DNA of 64,000 nt from Marthasterias glacialis (lineage: Eukaryota > Echinodermata > Asteroidea > Forcipulatida > Asteriidae): the NCBI GenBank assembly GCA_911728455.2, contig OU452236.1, positions 13,069,838 to 13,133,837 of the forward strand, in the 5' to 3' direction. A program made the position numbers and the translations under genes. Position 1 is the stretch's first letter, and each line of letters opens with the position of its first letter. A model generated the notes under the pieces. It had not been told where the DNA came from. It did no database searches and saw only the letters and a list, made by a program, of their open reading frames with translations. This document shows, piece after piece, positions 53,709 through 63,892 of the stretch.

Positions 53709-54731
53709 ATGGACAGCGCGCCGTATCGATACATCTCGTCTCTAACCCCTAAGGGAAGCACTGAAAAGCAACTGGCTCACAAAATGTTTTTTTCTGAAGG
53801 TTTGCTTTTGGGTTGGGTTTGGCCCCTTTCTACTCCACAGACCCTTGTTGTTGTTGCTGCTGCTGCTTTGTCAAGTTGAAGTTTGGTGATTTGACTCTAT
53901 TTTAAGGTAGAAAAACGCTAACTTCAATCTTGGAAACAGTCTCCTTATTGCTGAAAAGGGATGGTTCTTAAAAGAGACTTGTTACTGAGAGCTCCAGTTG
54001 TGCAACATGTTTACACCAGAGAACAGTGCTTAACACACATCGGTGTATGGGTAAAAACACAAATAATAATGTTAATTGCAGGAGCAACCAGTGAACCAAC
54101 ATTGTATTCACCTTCAGAGAAGCAGCAAGCGCGTTCGTTGACGTAATAATGTGCTCCAGCCGTCGTCTAGCAACCACGCAAAGCCTCAAAAACTCTATAG
54201 ACTTGACCAAAGTCGGACTTTCGGACTTCTTAATCTAAATACAGTAAGCACGGGACTCAACTAGACTAAGCATACGAAGTCTTTAACTGCACCACTACTT
54301 GCTGGTTTAAGGGCTTCAGATTTTCTTTCCCTCTTCTCTGGAACACGATTCGGAACCTCACTTTGGAGCAGCTCGAACCTTACACCCTGCTCACACCATT
54401 GTCTACTCTTACCGCGGATTTCCTAAGGAAAGTTAGGAAAATGAAATTGTATAATGAGAAAATTTGTATTGGTTTTTCCTCATGCCTGAAAAGGAAAAAT
54501 TCCAAAGAAAAACCTTAAAAAAAAATAATGAGAAAAACAGAAGAAGTACTAACAAAAAGTCACTTTTGTCGCATCAATAAAATCAGAGGCCTCAAGTCCA
54601 CACGGAGGCGGTCACGGACACGCCTATTAAATAAGCACCTGTTTGGAAGGCCAGAACGTCAAGGTTCCAGACCATTGGACACCCCATTGTCAAAAAATGA
54701 CCGTCATTCAAGTTCAATTAAGAATAGATGA
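53709..54731 (+). CDS. Possible small two-exon gene for a basic 93-residue protein
   Basis: The ATG at 53709 sits in a strong Kozak context (gcgaccATGG). Exon 53709-53799 reads MDSAPYRYISSLTPKGSTEK and on to a GAAG/gtttgc donor in phase 1. A phase-matched segment, 54541-54731, follows a CAG and encodes a strongly basic tail (KSTRRRSRTRLLNKHLFG) and a stop. The acceptor lacks a pyrimidine tract, so this join is doubtful; exon 1 alone is better supported. The composition suggests a nuclear protein. I do not recognise it. Confidence 0.35.
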
Positions 54732-55380
54732 GTGTTTATTTTTTTCTTTTTAAACAAGGGAGTGGGTGGGTACCCGTTATACGAAGGCAAGTCAAATATG
54801 CCTGTAAACATAAGGATGTTAACCGTGGATCGTGACACCATTGTAAATTGTTTAGTTTGAGATAATATTATTTACTATGCCTTTTTCTGTAAAATGTCAG
54901 GACAAGCAAATACAAACCAAGGGTTGCCTTTTTGACAGAAGCACATGCAAAATACTCGATGCTTCAACACCGAGTTCTTTTATGGGTCGGGGTCATTTGA
55001 ATTATTTTTGACCGGTTGACTTTGACAAGTCTATATGAAAACACACTTTTGACGAGGTCAAGGTTGGCGTTAGAAAAACAGAAAGGCTCTGCTTGTAAAA
55101 GTCAGATCACTTCATTTCATGTCATTTCATTTCATTTATTCTAGTTCTGAAGCCAATGATTCTCAGAAAGAGGAACTTAATCACTATACAAAAAAAAAAC
55201 CATGGAGAGAAGACAAGGAAGGAAGTTTCAGTTTTAGATGTGGGAGGAAAGCCCTAATTCCAGGACCAGGTATTGAAAGCCCAATCCACCCACGGCGGGA
55301 TTCGAATCGAAATCCGAGAGGTGAAGGCCAGGAAAGATACCAATACACCAACTATACGACCAGGAACCGTAGAGTGTGGG

Positions 55381-55622
55381 TACACTCTTAAAAAATGAAA
55401 GTGTTAAATTAACACCTAGAGGGTTCGGTCAGTGACAACACTTTTGTAAAGTCAGATTCATGAATACAAGTGTCAAACTAGCATTTCAGGAGCTGAGATT
55501 TAACTTTTAATAGTGTAAATTCAATTCTTCAGTTGAGTTACATTTAACTCTTTTAAAGTGTTGTCACTGACCAAACTCTTTAAGTGTTGATTTAACAGTT
55601 TGATTTTTTTTTTTAGAGTGTA
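55381..55622. mobile_element. Long-terminal-inverted-repeat MITE
   Basis: About 242 bp with imperfect arms of about 65 bp: TACACTCTTAAAAAATG at the left, matched by the inverted ...TTTTTTAGAGTGTA at the right. Both arms contain the block GTCAGTGACAACACTTT. Confidence 0.7.
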
Positions 55623-56138
55623 GGGGTATAAGTTCGATGGGAATTCTTATTTCGACAGTCTTAAATTATAACTTCTGAATATGCCACTCGAAAGAAAAGT
55701 TAAATTAATAACAAAGTAACAAATTGTATTAATAATAAAACCCATACGTTCAGGTCCGTACCTTGTTGTGGCCGACTTTAAATCGTTCATACTGCAGCTG
55801 CATGCTTTGACCTTGACTTAATGAACACATCCGGGTGTAAACAGTCCCGAGAAAGGTATTTCTCAGAAGTCCTCTTATTAAGTTATAACCACGGATCATG
55901 CAAGATAAGGCCCCGTACGATGGACGGTGGGGGCGGCGGGTGGGCGGATGGGGGGGGGGGGGGTCAATGTAAGAAACAACATGAATTCGTCAGTCTGAAC
56001 GAGTATACGGTCCCGAAACTTGACATGAAGATCGTCTGGCGTTTATGTGGCCAACATCTTGTGTCAAACAAACAGTCAACTTTACAGAAGTCAGTAAATT
56101 TCCAGAATTTCCAAAAGAGTAGTTTTAAAAAAACTCTG

Positions 56139-56612
56139 GCGCTTTTGGGCTCGAGTCCCGGTCTTGACACCGGTGTTCGTAAGCTAGACACTTAACCATT
56201 ATTGTTTAGTCCGTCGGATGGGGCGTAAAGCCCTAGGTCCCATGGGTTGTGTACGCACGTAAAAGAACACAGTTTACTTATCGCTAAGAGTCTGGGGTTT
56301 GCCCCTGTGTTTCTGGCAGTGGCTGCTGAATGCTCCACAGCATCTTGTAAACCCTTATAAGGTGCTAAATAAAACATGGTCTCGTACCAAAAAATTCAAA
56401 TCTCTGTCATAAAACCAATATAACATATTATAATGTAATATAATATAATATAATATTATAATATAATATAATATAATATAATATAATATAATATAATATA
56501 ATATAATATAATATAATATAACATTATATAATATAATATAAGCGCCTTGAATACCTCTGTTGGTAGATACGAGCGCTATAATTATAAGACCCCGGTATCA
56601 TTATTAATATTA
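56139..56612 (+). mobile_element. tRNA-derived SINE, family 3, with expanded (TATAA)n
   Basis: B-box GGGCTCGAGTCCCGGTCTTG, then GTGTTTCTGGCAGTGGCTGC; a pentanucleotide TATAA array at 56425-56540 lies before the 3' GCGCCTTGAATACC segment. The tail at 16735-16990 is of the same family. Confidence 0.75.
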
Positions 56613-56980
56613 TGTTTAAATTTAACAATAATAATAGCGCCCATTATTCAATTAAAAAAAGTAATCTTGGAAATCATACAGATAGCAACCATCTTAAAAA
56701 AATTGTAAGTTTGTGTTTCTTCCATTGAGCTATGTGCATTTCGTGTCTTCTGGAAGTTTTTGCTTTGTGTCTCTGCTGTAAATATATTTCCCAAGAGTCT
56801 TCCCTCTAACGGTGTAGCCTTGACGAAAGAAATTAAAGCAAAGTTTCTAGAACCCGGATATTTGCAACCGAAGGCCACACAACAGAAACAACACGACGTG
56901 TATTTCTTGATGGGCGGAGCAAAAAGGGAGAGCAACCAATCACAGACTGTGTGGATCATGCGTCACAATCAGGCTAACTC

Positions 56981-56988
56981 TATATAAT
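56981..56988 (+). promoter_or_regulatory. TATA box of the cysteine-rich array gene
   Basis: TATATAAT lies 84-91 bp upstream of the signal-peptide ATG at 57072, leaving room for a 5' UTR of about 60 nt. Strong focused TATA promoters are common on abundant secreted-product genes. Confidence 0.6.
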
Positions 56989-57071
56989 ATACAGCCGCTC
57001 GCCAGAAATTTCTACAGTATTTTTCAGCATTTCTGCGGTGCGGACATTGACGACTGGCAACTGATTTCACG

Positions 57072-57150
57072 ATGTCTCCGAGTCGTACATTGCAGATCCT
57101 TTTTCTGGTGGCAACTTTGTGTGCAGCCATCATGCACGTCGAAGCTCAAG
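57072..57150 (+). CDS. Signal-peptide exon of the cysteine-rich gene
   Basis: ATG to a CAAG/gtatgcg donor in phase 1. It encodes a short positive N-region, the hydrophobic core ILFLVATLCAAIM and an A-Q cleavage-type end. It follows a TATA box at the right distance, and no other signal-peptide exon is seen near copies 2 or 3. Confidence 0.8.
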
Positions 57151-57765
57151 GTATGCGATTGCATAGTCAGCTGTTTTATTCACAACATTATGTCAGGTTA
57201 AATACAAAGTCCGAGTTTAAATGATTTGTCTTACTGAGCTGCGCAAAAGAATGGGGAGAACACTGTACAAACAATAATTATTCACATTAGATGATAATAT
57301 TGGCTGGCAAATACTGGTTTATGCAGAGAAACAATGTCTGTTCTGAGCATAACTGGCCTTTATTTAAAGGTGGCATGTTGTCGTGATTTTCATGAACAAA
57401 TCGATTCTTGGAGTAAATTTGTAAGTATAATACGCGTGCAGTACGCGTAAAGCAAAGTTTTGTGCTCAAAAATGTGCAGTCATTGTCATCAAAGATGGCT
57501 GATTTTTCCCATTGTTGACGCCATGTGCAATCCATTGATAGTCCTTATGCATTGACGTCATCACGCCGCCATCTTAGAGGTAAATCGATGATGTAACAAT
57601 GGAAACGCAGAGATTTGTACGCGCGGTGCACAGGATTGGCCAATGAACAACCTCATTGTGACCTCTAGACGAGGGCGCCCTACTCAAATGACGTCATGTG
57701 CATAAGGTCTATACTGATTTATGGAGATCAATGCAATCCATCCAACGGAGATCAACGATAAGGTC

Positions 57766-57801
<36 letters not shown>

Positions 57802-60800
57802 GTGGAAGAATCCGGTTGTGGGAGTGACGACCTCACAGTGTTTTTTTTTAACTCGATCTGTTTTTATCAATTATCTGTTTAGAACCGATTTTTACCTAAT
57901 TTTAATTGATCTGCAGTTGTTTAAACAGTAAAGTCAATGTCTGTATCAATCTGTCACCAGTCCAGCTCACTCTTGAAGCCTTTAGAACTGAAAATAAGAG
58001 GCTAACGACAGAGCTGGCTGGAGAGATAACAGATCAGACGCGCCATAACGACTGTGCTTGTCACGACGACAATTTGAATAATCCGAAATTGTTCGAAAAC
58101 GCGCAAGACAGTACCACCTGTACAATCTACATAAATGCAAGTCTTTTTAAATAAAGCAAAAAATGAACTTGAACCCTCTGACAAGATATCGCTACCGTAT
58201 TCTTGTTTCTGACAGCATTCTCCTGCAGTAACTGGGACAGCTACACCAACCAACAGTTCGGCAACATGGCCACAACCGGCATCATCGGTGAGAACGGGCG
58301 AAAGTGTAGAATTAGTACTGGCGGCCGAGGTGCGTCTTGTAACTATTACGTCAAGTATGACATCGATGGGAATAGTGCTGACAACTGGACGGGAATGAGT
58401 TTCCAAGGCGTGCCCGGCGCGGGGACTGGGTGCTGTTCATCCATCAGCAGCTGTAGAACACTTGCTGGTGCTGGGGCCTGGCTGAAGTCAAGACACAAAG
58501 ATATATGTTGCGGTGCACCCGGTAAGTAGGCCCCTGTAGGACATCTTCTAAATAATTCAAAAATATTTAAAGGACTAATAAAAACTGCCAATTACAATCA
58601 AGGCTATGCAAGGATTGAGAGCATGCAAGTTTTATCAAATTCCTTGCATGATTGGTCGGTGAACCACTTTTTGAAAAGTTGGAACGGTTGACGCAACTCA
58701 AAACTGAAGCTGAAGTTGCCCGTACAGATGGCGTCTATCGGGAATTAGCCCTTCCCATTGACCACCATTAATTAATGGAGATAAACGGCCATTCCCTAAT
58801 TACATTCACGCATGCGTACAGACACTATTGGTTGGTAAACGCCATAGAGTTGTGCACTAGGCGTACGCACAAACACGTATGCGTCACGCCACCATCAGCC
58901 CCATACAAAAAGGCGAGATGTTCTCTCATCATTTGCCTCACCAGATAGTCTTAATGCTCACGCGGGAGGTCCTTTTACGTAGTCATTTCATAACACCCCA
59001 TCCTTAGATTCTGCCTTGTGATTGGGTTTTGAGTGCGTCACACATGATGTCTTAGTTTTACTAAAATGTCTCTTACTCTTAGTAACGACAGCCTATTGGT
59101 CCGTCTTTGGCTGATCGTATGGGTTTGTCAAAAACAAATATTGTCTGTTTGTACTGGTGCTGTCATGATAAAAGCTACGACTCCCTCTGTGAACCCCGGA
59201 GCGTTCTGTTTTTCCTCGGCTTCGATTGCCCCTCGATGATCACTTTGGAAGTCACAGTTTTAACCATAGCACTTGAAGTAGTCAATATTCGTCTACTTTC
59301 AAGCTTCATGGTACAAGTCTTGCGCGTAAACGAAATTTGGACCCGTAACGTTAATTAAGATGCGGGAGTTTGTGCTAATTTTCCGAAATTGTTCTTCGTT
59401 GTTTCTGACAGTATTCTCTTGCAGTAGTTGGGTCAGCTACACCAACCAACAATTCGGCACCATGGCCACAACCGGCATCATCGGTGAGAACGGGCGAAAG
59501 TGTAGAATTAGTACTGGCGGCCTAGGTGCGGCTTGTAACTATTACGTCAAGTATGACATCGATGGGAATAGTGCTGACAACTGGACGGGAATGAGTTTCC
59601 AAGGCGTGCCCGGCGCGGGGACTGGATGCTGTTCATCCACCAGCAGCTGTAGAACACTTGCTGGTGCTGGGGCCTGGCTGAAGTCAAGACACAAAGATAT
59701 ATGTTGCGGTGCACCCGGTAAGTAGGCCCCTGTAGGACATCTCCTAAATAATTCAAAAATATTTAAAGGACTAATAAAAGCTGCCTTACAATCAAGGCTA
59801 TGCAAGGATTGAGAGCATAGTTTGCACTTGACCTCACACAGTGTACAATCGGCAATTTCAATCCTTTTTGAACGCACGCGTTTTGCTTAAATACTGCGTG
59901 CGGCATGCAAGTTTTTTCAAATTCCTTGCATGCTTGGTCGGTGAACCACTTTTTGAAAAGTTGGAACGTTTGACGCAACTCAAAACTGAAGCTGAAGTTG
60001 CCCGTACAGATGGCGTCTATCGGGAATTAGCCCTTCCCATTGACCACCATTAATTAATGGAGATAAACGGCCATTCCCTAATTACATTCACGCATGCGTA
60101 CAGACACTATTGGTTGGTAAACGCCATAGAGTTGTGCACTAGGCGTACGCACAAACACGTATGCGTCACGCCACCATCAGCCCCATACAAAAAGGCGAGA
60201 TGTTCTCTCATCATTTGCCTCACCAGATAGTCTTAATGCTCACGCGGGAGGTCCTTTTACGTAGTTATTTCATAACACCCCATCCTTAGATTCTGCCTTG
60301 TGATTGGTTTTGAGTGCGTCACACATGATGTCTTAGTTTTACTAAAATGTCCCATACTCGTAGTAACGACAGCCTATTGGTCCGTCTTTGGCTGATCGTA
60401 TGGGTTTGTCAAAAACAAATATTGTCTGTTTTTACTGGTGCTGTCATGATAAAAGCTACGACTCCCTCTGTGAACCCCGGAGCGTTCTGTTTTTCCTCGG
60501 CTTCGATTGCCCCTCGATGATCACTTTGGAAGTCACAGTTTTAACCATAGCACTTGAAGTAGTCAATATTCGTATACTTTCAAGCTTCATGGTACAAGTC
60601 TTGCGCGTAAACGAAATTTGGACCCGTAACGTTAATTAAGATGCGGGAGTTTGTGCTAATTTTCCGAAAATGTTCTTCGTTGTTTCTGACAGTATTCTCT
60701 TGCAGTAGTTGGGACAGCTACACCAACCAACAATTCGGCACCATGGCCACAACCGGCATCATCGGTGAGAACGGGCGCAAGTGTAGAATTAGTACTGGCG

Positions 60801-61802
60801 GCCGAGGTGCGGCTTGTAACTATTACGTCAAGTATGACATCGATGGGAATAGTGCTGACAACTGGACGGGAATGAGTTTCCAAGGCGTGCCCGGCGCAGG
60901 GACTGGATGCTGTTCATCCATCAGCAGCTGTAGAACACTTGCTGGTGCTGGGGCCTGGCTGAAGTCAAGACACAGACAGATATGCTGCGGTGGGCCGAGT
61001 AAGTAGGACAGCTCTGAACAGTTTTTCATGTGGAGAAAAAAAAATGAAGTTAATTTTTTTGTTTTTTATTATTCATTCACTCGTTTATTTATTTTAAACT
61101 TGTGGCTTTGCTACCAAAATCAATGTACAATGTCACAAGGGGAATCGATTTCAACTTAAGATGCCTCGAAATACAAAGTCCTGTCATGCAAGACATGGGT
61201 AAAAGACCGATCCATTAAGCCCCGCCCACTTTGCACGGGCGCCATATGCAAGGACGTGTTTGATTTTTGTCGGACTTTTGGTTGCACAATCATGTCTCTG
61301 ATTAGTCAATACAGCAAGGGCGGGGCTTAATGGATCGGTCTATTGAAATTGATTTAGGAGATAGCTCACAAAGAAATAAGGCCTACTTTATAAAGATCAA
61401 TGGTGCCGTTCACGGGCATTTACACCACAGTTATTGCCGCCGCACGCGGGCTTTGACGCACACGCTTGTTGAATTCTCCAGCTGAGGTGTATAAAACACA
61501 ATAAACGAGCACTGCTAGGATTAGTGTATAGGTATCAATGGTGCCGTCTTTCTCAAACTGTGACGTGACCGAATGCGCGTGCGTAGTAACTGGGTTATTC
61601 CATCAACTGCTATAATCATGGCAACACATTTAGCACTGGACTTGTCAATTCTTTTTAAATCACAAAACTTTTAATAATGCTTATACCGATACAAAACCCG
61701 TAAGTGAAAAACAATAGTGGCAACTCGTACTTTCATATACAGGACAACTTTGTAGTTGTTACCTTTTTGTGTCTTTATTTATTTATTTTAGTTTACGGTT
61801 AA
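57072..61802 (+). CDS. Secreted eight-cysteine protein gene with three tandem duplicated phase 1-1 exons; family not recognised
   Basis: Model: signal exon 57072-57150, domain exons 58216-58521, 59412-59717 and 60693-60998, then a possible terminal exon from 61792 ending at TAA 61800-61802. The leader MSPSRTLQILFLVATLCAAI ends HVEAQ, a good cleavage site. Each 306-nt exon starts and ends in phase 1, so any number or choice of copies keeps the frame. Each domain (about 102 residues) has cysteine spacing C-x26-C-x10-C-x30-CC-x5-C-x17-CC, one N-glycosylation site (NWT) and glycine-rich turns. It could be a three-domain protein, a mutually exclusive set, or one active copy with two spares. I know no named family with this pattern; an antimicrobial, toxin-like or adhesive role is only a guess. 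Confidence 0.75.
57609..57714 (+). repeat. Inverted repeat copy left of the cysteine-rich exons
   Basis: About 106 bp that reappears, nearly identical and inverted, at 63893-64000. It includes TTGGCCAATGAACAACC, GAGGGCGCCCTACTC and the palindrome ATGACGTCAT. It lies in intron 1, after the signal-peptide exon. Probably a dispersed element. Confidence 0.8.
58216..58521 (+). CDS. Cysteine-rich domain exon, copy 1
   Basis: Acceptor TTTCTGACAG and donor CCCG/gtaagt. It starts AFSCSNWDSYTNQQFG and ends DICCGAPG. An internal CAG 13 nt in (CTCCTGCAG) would shift the frame and is rejected. Differences from copy 2 include N/S, D/V, N/T, R/L, S/A and I/T. Reading through the donor gives Lys then TAG at 58527-58529. 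Confidence 0.8.
59412..59717 (+). CDS. Cysteine-rich domain exon, copy 2
   Basis: Same length, phases and cysteine positions as copy 1, 1196 bp downstream. It starts VFSCSSWVSYTNQQFG and ends DICCGAPG. Private changes are D to V in the first block, R to L after STGG, and I to T after CCSS. The same donor read-through stop is present. Confidence 0.8.
60693..60998 (+). CDS. Cysteine-rich domain exon, copy 3
   Basis: Located 1281 bp downstream of copy 2. It starts VFSCSSWDSYTNQQFG and ends RHRQICCGGPS, the most diverged C-terminus of the three. Similarity to the other units stops just after its donor (CCGA/gtaagt), so this is the distal end of the tandem array inside this window. Confidence 0.8.
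61203..61341. mobile_element. MITE with AGACCGATCCATTAAGCCCC termini
   Basis: A 139-bp foldback element with inverted ends of about 24 bp. The same family is at 19554-19822. No coding capacity. Confidence 0.65.
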
Positions 61803-62210
61803 TCAACGCCCGAGCGCCATCTACGACGGACCGGCCCTTCCCTCAATCGCTCGATAACGGTGATCTGACTGACTGGCTCATCTTAGTTAGGAGATGTGTT
61901 TTTATTGTCTTTTCTTTGTTTTTCCTCTTGACACCACAGCTATTCTGTAGTTTAGTTTCACATCTCCCTAAGGATACTTTTTTGCAATTCTTTTGTTCTT
62001 CGGATTAATATGAGGAAACAATTGTTTCATTTTCTAGATATTTTTGTTTTCGTCTTGTTTTTGCTTTTAAATGAACTTTTCCGTGCAAAATTTGGGTTCT
62101 ACTGCGGTTGTAATTGCTTTAAATAAACAAGCCTATTCTAACTTTTACGGGATTAAAAATAATAACATGTAATTAAAAGCCTTTGAATAAAGCAAGCCTC
62201 TTATTTGTTG
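61792..62210 (+). other. Candidate terminal exon and 3' UTR of the cysteine-rich gene
   Basis: A strong acceptor (a pyrimidine-rich run ending TTATTTTAG at 61791) is followed by TT TAC GGT TAA. From phase 1 this adds only Val/Ile-Tyr-Gly and a stop. AATAAA signals follow at 62122-62127 and 62186-62191. Without transcripts it cannot be told from a chance acceptor. Confidence 0.4.
62186..62191 (+). terminator. Possible polyadenylation signal downstream of the cysteine-rich array
   Basis: AATAAA about 390 bp after the candidate terminal acceptor, with another at 62122-62127. Confidence 0.35.
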
Positions 62211-62318
62211 GATTTTTTGTTTGATTTTTTCCCCTTCATATTCCACAAGAAACAAATATTGCGTTCATTCTATTTGTATGTTTGCCTGCTGCATGCTGAC
62301 CGCGTGAAATCGGGTTGA

Positions 62319-62440
62319 TAGACTTTAAAGGGTAACCAGTAGCCGCCACCTCGTTTGACCTCTTCTGAGTGATCAAATTATAAAACTCCATTGATGAGGT
62401 CAAGCTATGTCGCTCCTGACCGGTTACCCTTTAGAGTCTA
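62319..62440. mobile_element. Foldback MITE with TAGACTTTAAAGGGTAACC ends
   Basis: The left end and the right end (GGTTACCCTTTAGAGTCTA) are inverted; 122 bp, non-coding. Confidence 0.6.
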
Positions 62441-62449
62441 CGGCTGCAC

Positions 62450-63890
62450 AACATAAATTAAACTTCCATTGACCCGTGGAGTAAATCCCTGAACTTCACG
62501 GTGAACAAATCCTTATCCAGAGGTCTCTCAATTTTTGTGACAACACTGAATGGTTTGACTCTTAATCTGTCAAGTTCTTTTCAAGTTTTGACAGGTCACA
62601 GCTGTTTTGCTTATTACCCAAAGAAAGTACCACCGAAAAATGTGTTTTTCCCCAAATCGGCTTGTTGACATTTCAAAAAGTAGCCCCCACTTCCCAAGAT
62701 AAACAGGACCAACTTTGAAGACACTGTCACGTCTCCTCACCAGTCGGCCGGGGGCATACATCCCAGAGGTTATGATAATCATCAAAATCTATTAATTGTA
62801 AGGCCCCAATTAAAAAACAAATTATTCAAAAAGGCTGTCACTGGATTACAATTATGGTAATCAGTTTGGTGCGCACCGGTTATTGCCTGTTTTTTTTTTT
62901 TTTTTTTTTTTTTTTTCGTTTTGTGGTGTGCCGTTTTGAGTTGTACACGAACTAGATGAGGGAGTGGCCTACTCTCTATGTCATGCACAGAAGTGCCACG
63001 AATCCATATTATGGGCAAATTACATACGAGTGTCCACTTGTCAATGTGTTAACTGCTGACGAGTGACCAGTGCACGGTGTAATAATGTTATGGGTCTGTA
63101 GTGACTTGATCTTTAAGGTAAAAAAAATTCGTTGCGCCGTGTAGAAGGTTTTGTACGCCCTCTAGTTCTTGGTGCACCCACTGCTTTGATGCATGAAATG
63201 TCGGAAGCACCCTCTCGAGTTTCGACTGCGAATTATGGTTTCGTTATTTTGTAAAGAATCGCTCTTTGTTTGAATCTTGAAGAGACGTATTTTATCCACA
63301 ACTGGAGAATATTTCATCTTATAAATCATCAACAGGAAACACAAGCAGTTGATTTATTTTCAGTGTATAACGATATGAAATCATAGATTAATACTTTGGA
63401 GATATACAAGGATGTTAAATGTTGCTGTTGAATGTAGGATTTAATAACTCGATAAAAGAAAGATAAGATTTACTTTCAAGATGTAGGATTTTTGTGAGCC
63501 AATTTGTGTTTTTGGTATTTGGGAACAATAAAAAACGCAACACATCATGTGTTTTCGTGAGCCCATTTGTGTTTTTGCGAGCTAATTTGTGTTTTTGTAT
63601 TTTGGAACAACAACATAAACAATGAACACGGGGTGTTTTTGTGAACCAATTTGTAAGTCATTTTTACATCACCACAATGTATTAAGTTGTAATCGATTAG
63701 TCCAAAATTTTCTTGTAAATGGAGGACTGGATATTTGACAAGAAAACACACAATATTTTTTGTACATGTACGGTAGTGTGTACAAGCCACGTTTTGACCC
63801 TTGACCTTCACATTGTACTTGTATTCGTAGTTGTACTTCGTTGTAGAGAATATACCGATTGCGCAACAATGTTTACTTGTGGTCACGTGA
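62450..63890. other. No gene seen
   Basis: Contains a poly-T tract (about 62890-62916) and an imperfect repeat of GTGAGCCAATTTGTGTTTTT-type units at 63490-63650. No frame with coding character was found. Confidence 0.5.
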
Positions 63891-63892
63891 CC

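Larger units (their letters stand above)
58216..61010 (+). repeat. Tandem segmental duplication of 1.2-1.3 kb units (two and a partial)
   Basis: Unit 1 (58200-59400) and unit 2 (59400-60680) each contain one cysteine-rich exon and nearly identical intron sequence; a third exon copy follows. Unit 2 has about 86 bp (from about 59818) that unit 1 lacks, bordered by a short GCAT repeat. Introns and exons are similarly conserved, so the duplications are recent. Confidence 0.9.

Noticed and set aside
58346-58591. Minus-strand frames opposite the cysteine-rich exons
   Set aside because: Shadow frames of the plus-strand exons; the plus strand has the splice sites, signal exon and cysteine pattern.
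59107-59358. An 83-codon plus frame between array copies 1 and 2, repeated at 60388-60639
   Set aside because: It lies in the duplicated intron, has no signal peptide or splice sites fitting the array exons, and exists twice only because the unit is duplicated.
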